Positions 1 through 5,537 of a DNA stretch of 8,536 nucleotides are shown in pieces. The position numbers were made by a program, and so were the translations under genes. The notes beneath the pieces were generated by a model. The model had not been told where the DNA came from. It was given only the letters and a program-made list of their open reading frames with translations, and did no database searches. Each line of letters opens with the position of its first letter. Position 1 is the first letter of the stretch. The stretch lies in contig CAZMKO010000100.1 of assembly GCA_964566965.1 (NCBI GenBank), positions 1-8,536 of the forward strand. The letters run 5' to 3'. Origin of the DNA: Oleiagrimonas sp964566965. GTDB lineage: Bacteria > Pseudomonadota > Gammaproteobacteria > Xanthomonadales > Rhodanobacteraceae.

Positions 1-84
1 TTCGCCTGAGCTTCGCTTCCACCTCACACTTTTCGACCTGCGGGTCCCGTGTCCCGGGTCCCGGGTCCCGGACAGGGTTCCCCC
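1..84. other. Upstream region of ribBA with heptamer repeats
   Basis: This short stretch precedes the ribBA-type gene. A stop codon occurs at 7-9 in one forward frame, and no recognisable C-terminus of an upstream gene can be identified. From 41 to 68 it holds four heptamers of the CGGGTCC type. No FMN riboswitch can be judged because the window begins too close to the gene. The gene may be read from a promoter or an upstream rib gene outside the window. Confidence 0.5.
41..68. repeat. Heptamer tandem repeat, CGGGTCC x4
   Basis: Four consecutive 7-bp units are seen: CGGGTCC, CGTGTCC, CGGGTCC, CGGGTCC. They differ by one base from the CGAGTCC units at 3531-3572, so the two tracts look like members of one family. 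This tract lies only 16 nt before the preferred ribBA start and contains the alternative GTG start at 49, which therefore looks spurious. Confidence 0.75.
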
Positions 85-1233
85 ATGGCATTCAATACCA
101 TTCCCGACATCCTCGACGACATCCGCGCCGGTCGCATGGTCGTCATGCTCGATGACGAAGACCGCGAAAACGAAGGCGACGTGATCATGGCCGCCAGCCA
201 TGTGCGTCCCGAAGACATCAACTTCATGGTCCGCGAGGCACGCGGTCTGGTGTGCCTGGCGCTCACCGAGCAGCGTTGCCACCAGCTCGGCCTGCGACCG
301 ATGGTCAGCGACAACACCTCGCCGTACCACACCAACTTCACGGTCTCGATCGAGGCCGCCGAGGGTGTCACCACCGGCATCTCGGCCTACGACCGCGCGC
401 GCACCGTGCAGGCGGCGGTGAAGGCCGATGCGCTGGCCAGCGATCTCACCCAGCCCGGGCACATCTTTCCGCTGACAGCCCAACCCGGCGGTGTGCTGAG
501 CCGGGCCGGGCATACCGAAGCGGCCTCGGACCTGGCCGGCCTGGCCGGCCTGGAGCCGGCCGGCGTGCTGGTCGAGGTGCTGCACGAGGACGGTTCCATG
601 GCACGGCGTCCGGACCTGGAAGCGTTCGCGCGCCGGCACGGGCTGAAAATCGGCACCATCGCCGACCTGATCCGCTACCGCCTGGAAACCGAGAAGACCG
701 TCGAGCGCGTCCACGAGGCCGACGTCGAGACCGAGGTCGGCCCGTTCCACCTGGTGGCCTGGCGCGACCGGCTCAAGCACGGGCTGCATTTCTCGCTGTC
801 ACGCGGTGACATCGGTGATGGCGAACCGGTGCTGGCGCGCGTGCACGTGCGCAACACGCTGTCGGATGTGCTGCACCTGAAACGCGACGACCTCGGTCTG
901 ACCGTGACGGCGGCGCTGCGGCATATCGATCGCGAAAATCGCGGCGTGCTGCTGGTGCTGTCCGGCGAGGACACGGCCGACGCCTTGCTGGCCCGCCTCG
1001 AGGGCCGCGCTCCGGTGGCCACCGGCAAGGACGACCCGCAACAGTGGCGCCAGCTCGGTCTGGGGGCGCAGATCCTGGCCGATCTGGGCGTGTGCCGCCT
1101 GCGCGTGTTGGGCACGCCGCGCAAACTGGTGGGGTTGGGCGGATTCGGGCTGGAAGTGGTGGAATGGGGCGAGGAAGATACGTGGAACAGCCAAGCCGGA
1201 CACGGAAGCGGGCGAAACATGGCATCATCCTGA
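85..1233 (+). CDS. ribBA: 3,4-dihydroxy-2-butanone-4-phosphate synthase with degenerate GTP cyclohydrolase II domain (RibBX type)
   Basis: A 382-residue protein. Residues 1 to about 200 are a complete DHBP synthase, which turns ribulose 5-phosphate into the four-carbon precursor of riboflavin in the cytoplasm. The acidic DEDRENEGD loop is at 24-32, the HTNFTVS segment near 82-88, and RAGHTEAASD (H143, E145) at 140-149. Residues about 210-362 keep the GTP cyclohydrolase II fold (FHLVAWRD, GDIGDGEPVLARVH, LGLGAQILADLGV, RKLVGLGGFGLEVVEW). However, the zinc site normally read as SECLTGD..RCDCG is here RNTLSD..KRDDLG, with all three cysteines lost, and the QEGRGIGL catalytic segment is absent. 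The GCHII half is therefore probably inactive, as in the RibBX variants known from Proteobacteria, and a separate ribA should exist elsewhere. The ATG at 85 is chosen over the GTG at 49 because the protein family starts here and the extension is translated heptamer repeat. A CAGGG at 73-77 is a weak ribosome site. Confidence 0.93.
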   Translation: MAFNTIPDILDDIRAGRMVVMLDDEDRENEGDVIMAASHVRPEDINFMVREARGLVCLALTEQRCHQLGLRPMVSDNTSPYHTNFTVSIEAAEGVTTGISAYDRARTVQAAVKADALASDLTQPGHIFPLTAQPGGVLSRAGHTEAASDLAGLAGLEPAGVLVEVLHEDGSMARRPDLEAFARRHGLKIGTIADLIRYRLETEKTVERVHEADVETEVGPFHLVAWRDRLKHGLHFSLSRGDIGDGEPVLARVHVRNTLSDVLHLKRDDLGLTVTAALRHIDRENRGVLLVLSGEDTADALLARLEGRAPVATGKDDPQQWRQLGLGAQILADLGVCRLRVLGTPRKLVGLGGFGLEVVEWGEEDTWNSQAGHGSGRNMASS

Positions 1234-1262
1234 ACCATTGTTGAATCCATATCGTGTATCGC

Positions 1263-2225
1263 ATGTCCGAACCGCTTCACGTCCAACTGATCTCGCCGTC
1301 CGGATGGCCGGCATCCGAAGCGTTGCGGCGCGGCGTGGAGCGGCTGCGCCGTGTCGGTTGCACGGTGGCCGGCGAGGACACCGCGCGGCGGCGGTGGCTG
1401 CGCTTCGCGGGCACCGACGAGGAGCGCGCGGCCGACATCAATCGGCTGGCGGACCCGGATGCCCCGTTGCCGGACATCGTGATGGCCACGCGCGGCGGCT
1501 ATGGCGTGCACCGCATCCTGCCACAGCTGGACTATGCGGGGCTGCGCAAGCGCCTGACCGGTAAGCCCGTGGCCCTGGTCGGACACAGCGACCTGACGGC
1601 CTTGAGCCTGGCGCTGCTGGCGCAGGCGGACCTGGTGACGTTTGCCGGCCCCATGCTGGCCTACGACTTCGGCGGTCAGACCGCCAGTGATTTCACGCTG
1701 CAGGCGTTCTGGAACACGCTGCGCGAGTCGGCGCGCGTGGTGCGCTGGCAGGGCGGCCCGGACGCGCCGGTCAACGTCATGGGCACTTTGTGGGGCGGCA
1801 ACCTGGCCGTATTGTGCAGCCTGATCGGCACGCCTTACCTGCCGGCGGTCGAGCGCGGCATCCTGTTCGTGGAGGACGTGTTCGAGCCGGTGTACCGCAT
1901 CGAACGGTTGTTCCAGCAGTTGAAATTGTCCGGCGTGCTGGACCGCCAGCGCGCGGTGGTACTGGGGGATTTTTCCAGTTATCGCGGCGACGAGTACGAC
2001 CGCGGTTACGACATGCGCGCGCTGGTGGCCTATCTGCGCAGCGTGACCGACGTGCCGATCGTGACGCAGATGCCGTTCGGCCATTGTCGCAACAAACTGA
2101 CCGTGCCGGTGGGGGCACGCGCGCGCTTGCGCGCCGATGCCGAGGGCAAGGTGGAACTGGCCTTCACCGGCTATCCGCACCTGGTCGCCGATCCGGTTCG
2201 CGAGGAACGTGCGGATGCCGGGTGA
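1263..2225 (+). CDS. ldcA: LD-carboxypeptidase (muramoyltetrapeptide carboxypeptidase), peptidase family S66
   Basis: A 320-residue protein of normal family length. S66 enzymes cut the terminal D-Ala from the L,D bond of murein tetrapeptides in the cytoplasm during peptidoglycan recycling. Family landmarks in order: ISPSGWP (10-16), MATRGGYGVHRILPQLDY (74-91), the nucleophile motif VGHSDLTAL with Ser109, WGGNLAVLCSLIGTPYLP (177-194), the catalytic Glu204 in ILFVEDVFEP, and the catalytic His274 in MPFGHCRNK. All three residues of the Ser-Glu-His triad are present. There is no signal peptide, as expected for a cytosolic enzyme. The start is uncertain: ATG at 1263 fits the family N-terminus, GTG at 1254 would add three residues, and neither has a clear Shine-Dalgarno. 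The gene begins 29 nt after ribBA on the same strand, so it is probably cotranscribed, although its function lies outside riboflavin synthesis. Confidence 0.92.
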   Translation: MSEPLHVQLISPSGWPASEALRRGVERLRRVGCTVAGEDTARRRWLRFAGTDEERAADINRLADPDAPLPDIVMATRGGYGVHRILPQLDYAGLRKRLTGKPVALVGHSDLTALSLALLAQADLVTFAGPMLAYDFGGQTASDFTLQAFWNTLRESARVVRWQGGPDAPVNVMGTLWGGNLAVLCSLIGTPYLPAVERGILFVEDVFEPVYRIERLFQQLKLSGVLDRQRAVVLGDFSSYRGDEYDRGYDMRALVAYLRSVTDVPIVTQMPFGHCRNKLTVPVGARARLRADAEGKVELAFTGYPHLVADPVREERADAG

Positions 2226-2261
2226 GCGTGCGTCTCGGGCGCCGACCTGGCGCGCGCATGC

Positions 2262-2270
2262 TGCTAAAAT
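2262..2270 (+). promoter_or_regulatory. Possible extended -10 promoter for ribH-nusB
   Basis: TGCTAAAAT reads as an extended -10 (TG-N-TAAAAT) in the 75-nt gap between ldcA and ribH, 30 nt before the ribH start. No good -35 hexamer lies 16-18 nt upstream, which extended -10 promoters can tolerate. It stands out in an otherwise very GC-rich gap. It would let ribH and nusB be expressed independently of ldcA. This is inference from sequence only. Confidence 0.4.
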
Positions 2271-2300
2271 CGGCCGCTACGCACAGGAGTTTCGGTACGC

Positions 2301-2765
2301 ATGAACATCATTGAAGGCGATTTCGCCACTCCCGAGGGACGCTTCGCGATCGTCGCCGGCCGTTTCAACGCCTTCGTGGTCGATCCGCTGGTTGCCGGCG
2401 CGGCCGACGTCCTGACGCGCCACGGTGTGGCCGCCGATGCCATCGACGTGGTGCGCGTGCCCGGTGCCTGGGAAATCCCGCAGGCCGCCCGCCGCGTCGC
2501 CGCCAGCGGTCGGTATGCGGCAGTCATCGCCTTGGGAGCGGTGATTCGCGGCGCCACGCCGCATTTCGACTACGTGGCCGGCGAAGCCGCCAAGGGGCTG
2601 GCACAGGTGGCCGCGGACGCGGACATGCCGGTGGCCTTCGGCGTATTGACCACCGATACCATTGAACAGGCCATCGAGCGGGCCGGCACCAAGGCCGGCA
2701 ACAAGGGGGCCGACGCCGCCCTGTCGGCGCTGGAGATGGTCAACCTGTTCGCGACACTGTCATGA
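2301..2765 (+). CDS. ribH: 6,7-dimethyl-8-ribityllumazine synthase
   Basis: A complete 154-residue lumazine synthase. It condenses 5-amino-6-ribitylaminouracil with 3,4-dihydroxy-2-butanone 4-phosphate, the product of the upstream RibB domain, and forms the penultimate riboflavin intermediate. Diagnostic segments are IVAGRFN (17-23), VPGAWEIP (53-60), GAVIRGATPHFDYV (79-92) with the catalytic His88, FGVLTTDTIEQAIERAG (113-129) with Arg127, and TKAGNKGADAA (130-140). The length matches the usual 150-160 residues. An AGGAG at 2285-2289 lies 11 nt before the ATG. The stop codon overlaps the nusB start by 4 bp (ATGA). Confidence 0.97.
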   Translation: MNIIEGDFATPEGRFAIVAGRFNAFVVDPLVAGAADVLTRHGVAADAIDVVRVPGAWEIPQAARRVAASGRYAAVIALGAVIRGATPHFDYVAGEAAKGLAQVAADADMPVAFGVLTTDTIEQAIERAGTKAGNKGADAALSALEMVNLFATLS

Positions 2766-3217
2766 GCCGGCCGCACGACCACGGCGGCATCGACGCCGCC
2801 GCCCGCTCGCGTGCCCGTCGCCGCGCGTTGCAGGCGATCTATGCGTGGCAGGTGGGTGAGCAGGGCATGCCCGCCGTCATCCATCAGTTTCGCGCCGAGC
2901 AGGACATGCGCGTGGTCGACGGCGAGTTCTTCGACGATGTGCTGAACGGCGTGGCCGAGCACTGCGCCGAGCTGGACGCGGGGCTGGCCCCGCACCTGGA
3001 CCGCGACATCGACGCCGTCGATCCGATCGAACGCGCCGCGTTGCGTCTGGGTGCCTACGAGCTGAAATACCGCCCCGACGTGCCCTACCGCGTGGTCATC
3101 AACGAGGCCGTGGAAGTGGCCAAACGCTTCGGCGCCGAACACGGCCACACCTACGTCAACGGCGTGCTGGACAAGCTGGCCGGCGAGTGGCGCGCGATCG
3201 AGAAGAACAGCCGCTGA
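2762..3217 (+). CDS. nusB: Transcription antitermination / rRNA biogenesis factor NusB
   Basis: A 151-residue NusB. The family binds boxA RNA with NusE (ribosomal protein S10) in rRNA antitermination complexes. The N-terminal arginine-rich RNA-binding stretch is ARSRARRRALQAIYAWQV (15-32). The core DVLNGV (59-64), DPIERAALRLGAYEL (86-100), the VPYRVVINEAVEVAKRFG segment (105-122) and the C-terminal TYVNGVLDKLA (129-139) are all recognisable. It starts inside the ribH stop codon with an ATGA overlap and no strong ribosome site of its own, which suggests translational coupling. ribH-nusB adjacency is very common in Proteobacteria. Here the next gene is not thiL, because a repeat-filled gap and the oppositely oriented ilvE follow. 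Confidence 0.96.
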   Translation: MSRPHDHGGIDAAARSRARRRALQAIYAWQVGEQGMPAVIHQFRAEQDMRVVDGEFFDDVLNGVAEHCAELDAGLAPHLDRDIDAVDPIERAALRLGAYELKYRPDVPYRVVINEAVEVAKRFGAEHGHTYVNGVLDKLAGEWRAIEKNSR

Positions 3218-3231
3218 GGCGATCCCTGGCC

Positions 3232-3254
3232 ATCGCGGCCCTGGGCCGCTCCCA
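3232..3254 (-). repeat. REP-type palindrome after nusB
   Basis: Read on the minus strand this begins TGGGAGCGGCC and ends GGCCGCGAT, the same unit seen at 3439, 4848 and 8515. It forms a 6-bp GCGGCC/GGCCGC stem (3235-3240 with 3244-3249) with a CTG loop, only 14 nt past the nusB stop. It may stabilise or end the nusB transcript. There is no T-run, so it is not a classic intrinsic terminator. Confidence 0.75.
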
Positions 3255-3260
3255 CGGGCA

Positions 3261-3405
3261 CCTCGAAAAACGCCCGATCGTGTGTAGGAGCGGCGGAAGC
3301 CGCGATCAATCTGGCCGCAGGACACGCCATTTTCCCGCGTTGCCGGTCGCGCCTTCCAGCGCTCCTACCGTGGCCTTGATGAAAATCCAGGTTTTTCGAG
3401 GTTCC
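3261..3405 (+). repeat. TIR-bounded MITE/BIME-like element, copy 1
   Basis: The element starts CCTCGAAAAAC (3261-3271) and closes with its perfect reverse complement GTTTTTCGAGG (3391-3401). The inverted match extends outward as GGGCA/TTCCC with one mismatch. Inside are two REP-like arms in opposite orientation: a left arm around 3283-3306 (TGTAGGAGCGGC..GCCGCGA) and a right arm around 3345-3368, which reads GTAGGAGCGCTGG..GCGCGACC on the minus strand. There is no coding capacity for a transposase. A second copy in the same orientation lies at 4699-4847 on the other side of ilvE, and 40 bp (3344-3383 versus 4785-4824) are identical between them. It could be mobilised in trans or behave like a paired REP unit (BIME). 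No target-site duplication is evident. Confidence 0.7.
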
Positions 3406-3438
3406 CCACAGGGCTTGCCCGGGACGGCTGGAACCCTT

Positions 3439-3462
3439 TGTAGGAGCGGCCCATGGCCGCGA
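3439..3462 (+). repeat. REP-type palindrome
   Basis: TGTAGGAGCGGCC, a CAT loop, then GGCCGCGA. The 6-bp GCGGCC/GGCCGC stem and the GTAGGAGCGG lead are the hallmarks of the REP family spread through this window. It lies between the TIR element and the heptamer tract. Confidence 0.75.
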
Positions 3463-3530
3463 TGGCCTCAACAGGACCGATGCATCTTCATTCCCGGTGA
3501 TATGCCGATGGCCTCGGGCATCATCATCCT

Positions 3531-3572
3531 CGAGTCCCGAGTCCCGAGTCCCGAGTCCCGAGTCCCGAGTCC
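3531..3572. repeat. Heptamer tandem repeat, CGAGTCC x6
   Basis: Exactly six perfect copies of CGAGTCC occupy 42 bp, ending 8 nt past the ilvE stop. With units of 7 bp and no spacers this is a simple tandem array, not a CRISPR. It resembles the CGGGTCC tract at 41-68. Such tracts can vary in copy number by replication slippage. Confidence 0.9.
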
Positions 3573-3580
3573 TTCTCAAC

Positions 3581-4498
3581 CTACAACGTCTCCAACCACC
3601 CGTACTTGTCTTTCGTCTTGCCTTCGAACAAGCCGAAGAACAATTCCTGCAGGCGCCGCGTGACCGGACCGGCCTTGCCGGCGCCGACCTGCTTGCCATC
3701 CACCGAACGGATCGGGGTGACCTCGGCGGCGGTGCCGCACATGAACACCTCGTCGGCCAGGTACAGGTATTCGCGCGGCATGTCGCGCTCCAGCACCGTC
3801 ATGCCGTCGTCGGTGGCCAGGGTCATCAGCGAGTGGCGGGTGATGCCGTTGAGGATGGAGGCGCTGACCGGCGTGGTGTGCAGCACGCCGTCGAAGACCA
3901 GGAACAGGTTTTCGCCGGCGCCTTCGCTGAGCAGGCCGGTGGAGGCCAGGGCGATACCCTCGCCGAAACCGTTGCGGCGCGCCTCGCGCGCGATCAGCTG
4001 GCCGGACAGGTAATTGCCGCCGGCCTTGGCGCCGGCCGGAATGGTGTTGGGCGCGAAGCGCTGCCAGCTCGACACGCAGGCGTCGATGCCGTTTTCGAGC
4101 ACGCCCTCGCCGAGGTAGGCACCCATCGGCAGGGCGGCCACGGCCACGTCGGTGGGGCATTCGGCGGTGATGCCGACGCCACCCAGACCGCGGAACGCCA
4201 CCGGTCGCAGGTAGGCTTTTTTCAGGTCGTTTTTGGCGATCACGTCGCGGCAGGCCTGGTCGAGCTGTTCCAGCGTGTACGGAATCTCGATGTCGTAGAT
4301 CTTGGCCGACTGGTACAGGCGCTTGAGATGGTCGGTGAGGCGGAAAATGGCCGCGCCGTCCGGTGTCTTGTAGCTGCGGATGCCCTCGAACACGGACGAT
4401 CCGTAATGCAGCGCGTGCGCCATCACGTGGGTGGTGGCCTCGGCCCACGGCTTGATGCTGCCGTTGTGCCAGATCCAGTCAGGGTAGCTCTGTGTCAT
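3581..4498 (-). CDS. ilvE: Branched-chain amino acid aminotransferase
   Basis: A complete 305-residue class IV (fold type IV) PLP aminotransferase, close in length to E. coli IlvE. It transfers the amino group between glutamate and the 2-oxo acids of leucine, isoleucine and valine, the last step of their synthesis. Landmarks are HALHYGSSVFEGIRSY (28-43), AYLRPVAFRG (95-104), the PLP lysine K158 in IPAGAKAGGNYLS (153-165), the SEGAGENLF motif (191-199), and the C-terminal MCGTAAEVTPIRSVDG (253-268). The ATG at 4498 is preferred over an in-frame upstream start at 4567. It has an AGGAG (CTCCT at 4506-4510 on the plus strand) 7 nt away, and family homology begins there. It stands alone, facing nusB, with the same ~145-bp repeat on either side. 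Other ilv genes are not in the window. Confidence 0.96.
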   Translation of the reverse strand: MTQSYPDWIWHNGSIKPWAEATTHVMAHALHYGSSVFEGIRSYKTPDGAAIFRLTDHLKRLYQSAKIYDIEIPYTLEQLDQACRDVIAKNDLKKAYLRPVAFRGLGGVGITAECPTDVAVAALPMGAYLGEGVLENGIDACVSSWQRFAPNTIPAGAKAGGNYLSGQLIAREARRNGFGEGIALASTGLLSEGAGENLFLVFDGVLHTTPVSASILNGITRHSLMTLATDDGMTVLERDMPREYLYLADEVFMCGTAAEVTPIRSVDGKQVGAGKAGPVTRRLQELFFGLFEGKTKDKYGWLETL

Positions 4499-4523
4499 GA
4501 CTCGACTCCTGTGTAATCGAACC

Positions 4524-4529
4524 ATGATA
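4524..4529 (-). promoter_or_regulatory. Possible ilvE -10 hexamer
   Basis: On the minus strand TATCAT stands 25 nt before the ilvE start, in a GC-rich surround, and resembles TATAAT. No convincing -35 lies 16-18 nt further upstream. No leader peptide rich in Leu, Ile or Val is visible in the short leader, so attenuation control is not supported. Low confidence. Confidence 0.3.
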
Positions 4530-4698
4530 GCCGATCCGCCGGCCCGCACCCTGGCGCGGGGCCGCACCGGACCGCGTCACGGATATGACAAAGGACGATG
4601 GCTCCGCCCGGTTCAGGCCCCAAGCCCGCCTCGGGCCATCGGGGTTAAAACCCTTCCCACAAAGGTTTCATGAAGTTTCAGGCGAGCTCTGTGAGGAG

Positions 4699-4847
4699 CC
4701 TTGAAAAACGCCGGATCATTTGTTGTAGGAGCGGTGGAAGCCGCGATCAACCGTGCCGCAAGACATGCTGTTTCCCCGCATCATCGGTCGCGCCTTCCAG
4801 CGCTCCTACCGTGGCCTTGATGAACATCCCGGTTTTTCGAGGTTTCC
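4699..4847 (+). repeat. TIR-bounded MITE/BIME-like element, copy 2
   Basis: This begins CCTTGAAAAAC (one base off copy 1) and ends GTTTTTCGAGG, with REP-like arms around 4724-4747 and, inverted, 4786-4809. By eye it is about 80-85% identical to 3261-3405, differing mainly in the central spacer and a 3-4 bp length change near the left arm. The right half holds a 40-bp block (4785-4824) identical to copy 1. It is in the same orientation as copy 1, so ilvE lies between direct repeats. Confidence 0.7.
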
Positions 4848-4871
4848 TGTGGGAGCGGCTTCAGCCGCGAC
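4848..4871 (+). repeat. REP-type palindrome abutting TIR element copy 2
   Basis: TGTGGGAGCGGC, a TTCA loop, then GCCGCGAC. This is the commonest form of the GTAGGAGCGGC-type REP in Pseudomonas and Lysobacterales genomes. It begins directly after the second TIR element, so the two are arranged as a cluster. Confidence 0.8.
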
Positions 4872-4948
4872 GGCACCGCACTTGCCAAGGTGCCCGTTGC
4901 CCGGGTCACCGGGATTGGAACGCCACCCATCATGGACTCGGCAGCCCC

Positions 4949-5506
4949 TCAGGGTTGCAACCACAGGCAGCCGGCACGTTCGATGATGGTGAAGGTGACC
5001 TGCGGCCCGTCCGGGTCGTCCAGGTCCAGTTTCAGGTGATGCGGGTCCCCGCCGCTTTCACCGGGAGGCAGCAGTGGTGGCAGGCCACTCATGGCGGGGA
5101 CGGGGTCGGTTGCCTCGACGAAGCCGATGAAGGGGCGACGCACCAGCCTGGCCAGATCGCGCAGGGTGTGTCGCGCACCGCCGCGGCCATATCCGTGCCA
5201 CAACATCAGGCCGGCCAGGGCGTTGGCGTCTTGCGACTGGAATGCGCGGGCCACACGCGTTTTCAACGTGTCACGATCCACCGGGCAATAGTGCGGGCCG
5301 GCGGCGTCGGCACGGGGGATTGGACCGGCTCCCGTGGTGGACTTCCGGGGGGCCGGTGTGGCATCGAGCTGGGCGCAGGGCTGGTCGGTGTACACCGGGG
5401 TGCCGTCGGCCGCCACGCAATGGTGGATGGCCGATTGCGTCATGGGAGTGGCGGACAGGACCGGGGCCGACAAGGCAAATGGCAGCAGGGCGAGGCGACG
5501 GATCAT
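4949..5506 (-). CDS. Exported DUF4124-like protein
   Basis: A 185-residue protein of unknown function. The N-terminus MIRRLALLPFALSAPVLSA is a short signal peptide, with cleavage likely near residue 19-21, so the product should be periplasmic. Residues 28-44 (HHCVAADGTPVYTDQPC) match the DUF4124 pattern of an aromatic/Cys segment, DG, then VYTDQPC, common in short exported gammaproteobacterial proteins. Four cysteines (30, 44, 74, 180) remain in the mature part and could form two disulfides. The rest has a Pro-rich linker (50-70) and a C-terminal domain ending VTFTIIERAGCLWLQP that I do not recognise. The ATG at 5506 is chosen because it starts the signal peptide. An in-frame start at 5554 would put 16 extra residues before it and overlap metF. 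It lies 31 nt after metF and is probably cotranscribed. Confidence 0.75.
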   Translation of the reverse strand: MIRRLALLPFALSAPVLSATPMTQSAIHHCVAADGTPVYTDQPCAQLDATPAPRKSTTGAGPIPRADAAGPHYCPVDRDTLKTRVARAFQSQDANALAGLMLWHGYGRGGARHTLRDLARLVRRPFIGFVEATDPVPAMSGLPPLLPPGESGGDPHHLKLDLDDPDGPQVTFTIIERAGCLWLQP

Positions 5507-5537
5507 GTCCGGATGGTAGGCCCTGCCGCACGCCCGG

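Larger units (their letters stand above)
3218..3580. other. Repeat-rich intergenic region between nusB and ilvE (convergent)
   Basis: About 360 bp without a credible gene lie between two convergent genes. It contains, in order: a REP hairpin (3232-3254), a TIR-bounded ~145-bp element (3261-3405), a second REP hairpin (3439-3462), a short imperfect hairpin (3502-3521: ATGCCGA / TCGGGCAT with one bulged G), and six CGAGTCC heptamers (3531-3572). No hairpin followed by a T-run is seen for either gene, so the REP stem-loops are the most likely 3'-end structures. Open frames through this region arise from repeats and GC bias. Confidence 0.7.
4499..4948. other. Repeat-containing intergenic region between ilvE and the DUF4124-like gene
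   Basis: About 450 bp with no credible gene. Next to ilvE are its ribosome site and possible -10. Small hairpins follow at 4624-4636 (GCCCG/CGGGC) and 4642-4653 (GGGTT/AACCC). The second TIR-bounded element (4699-4847) and an abutting REP unit (4848-4871) come next. Beyond these, hairpins at 4872-4894 (GGCACC/GGTGCC) and 4900-4913 (CCCGG/CCGGG) lie past the end of the minus-strand operon. They could fold at its 3' end but lack a T-run. Forward open frames here are not supported by any recognisable protein. Confidence 0.6.

Noticed and set aside
49..84. Earlier GTG start for ribBA adding 12 residues
   Set aside because: The extension encodes only the heptamer repeat and linker, and the family N-terminus starts at the ATG at 85.
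534..575. GGCCGGCCT repeats inside ribBA
   Set aside because: They are explained by the conserved LAGLAGLEPAG protein sequence with GC-rich codons.
675..2180. A 501-codon open frame on the minus strand across ribBA and ldcA
   Set aside because: It is antisense to two well-recognised proteins, and its translation is low-complexity Arg/His/Gln/Ala-rich with no family motifs. Long antisense frames are expected at this GC content.
3531..3572. Possible CRISPR array
   Set aside because: The units are 7 bp, tandem and without spacers, so this is a simple repeat.
4499..4567. Earlier ilvE start adding 23 residues
   Set aside because: The ATG at 4498 has a well-spaced AGGAG and the family's N-terminus. 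The extension is Arg-rich and contains the ribosome site itself.
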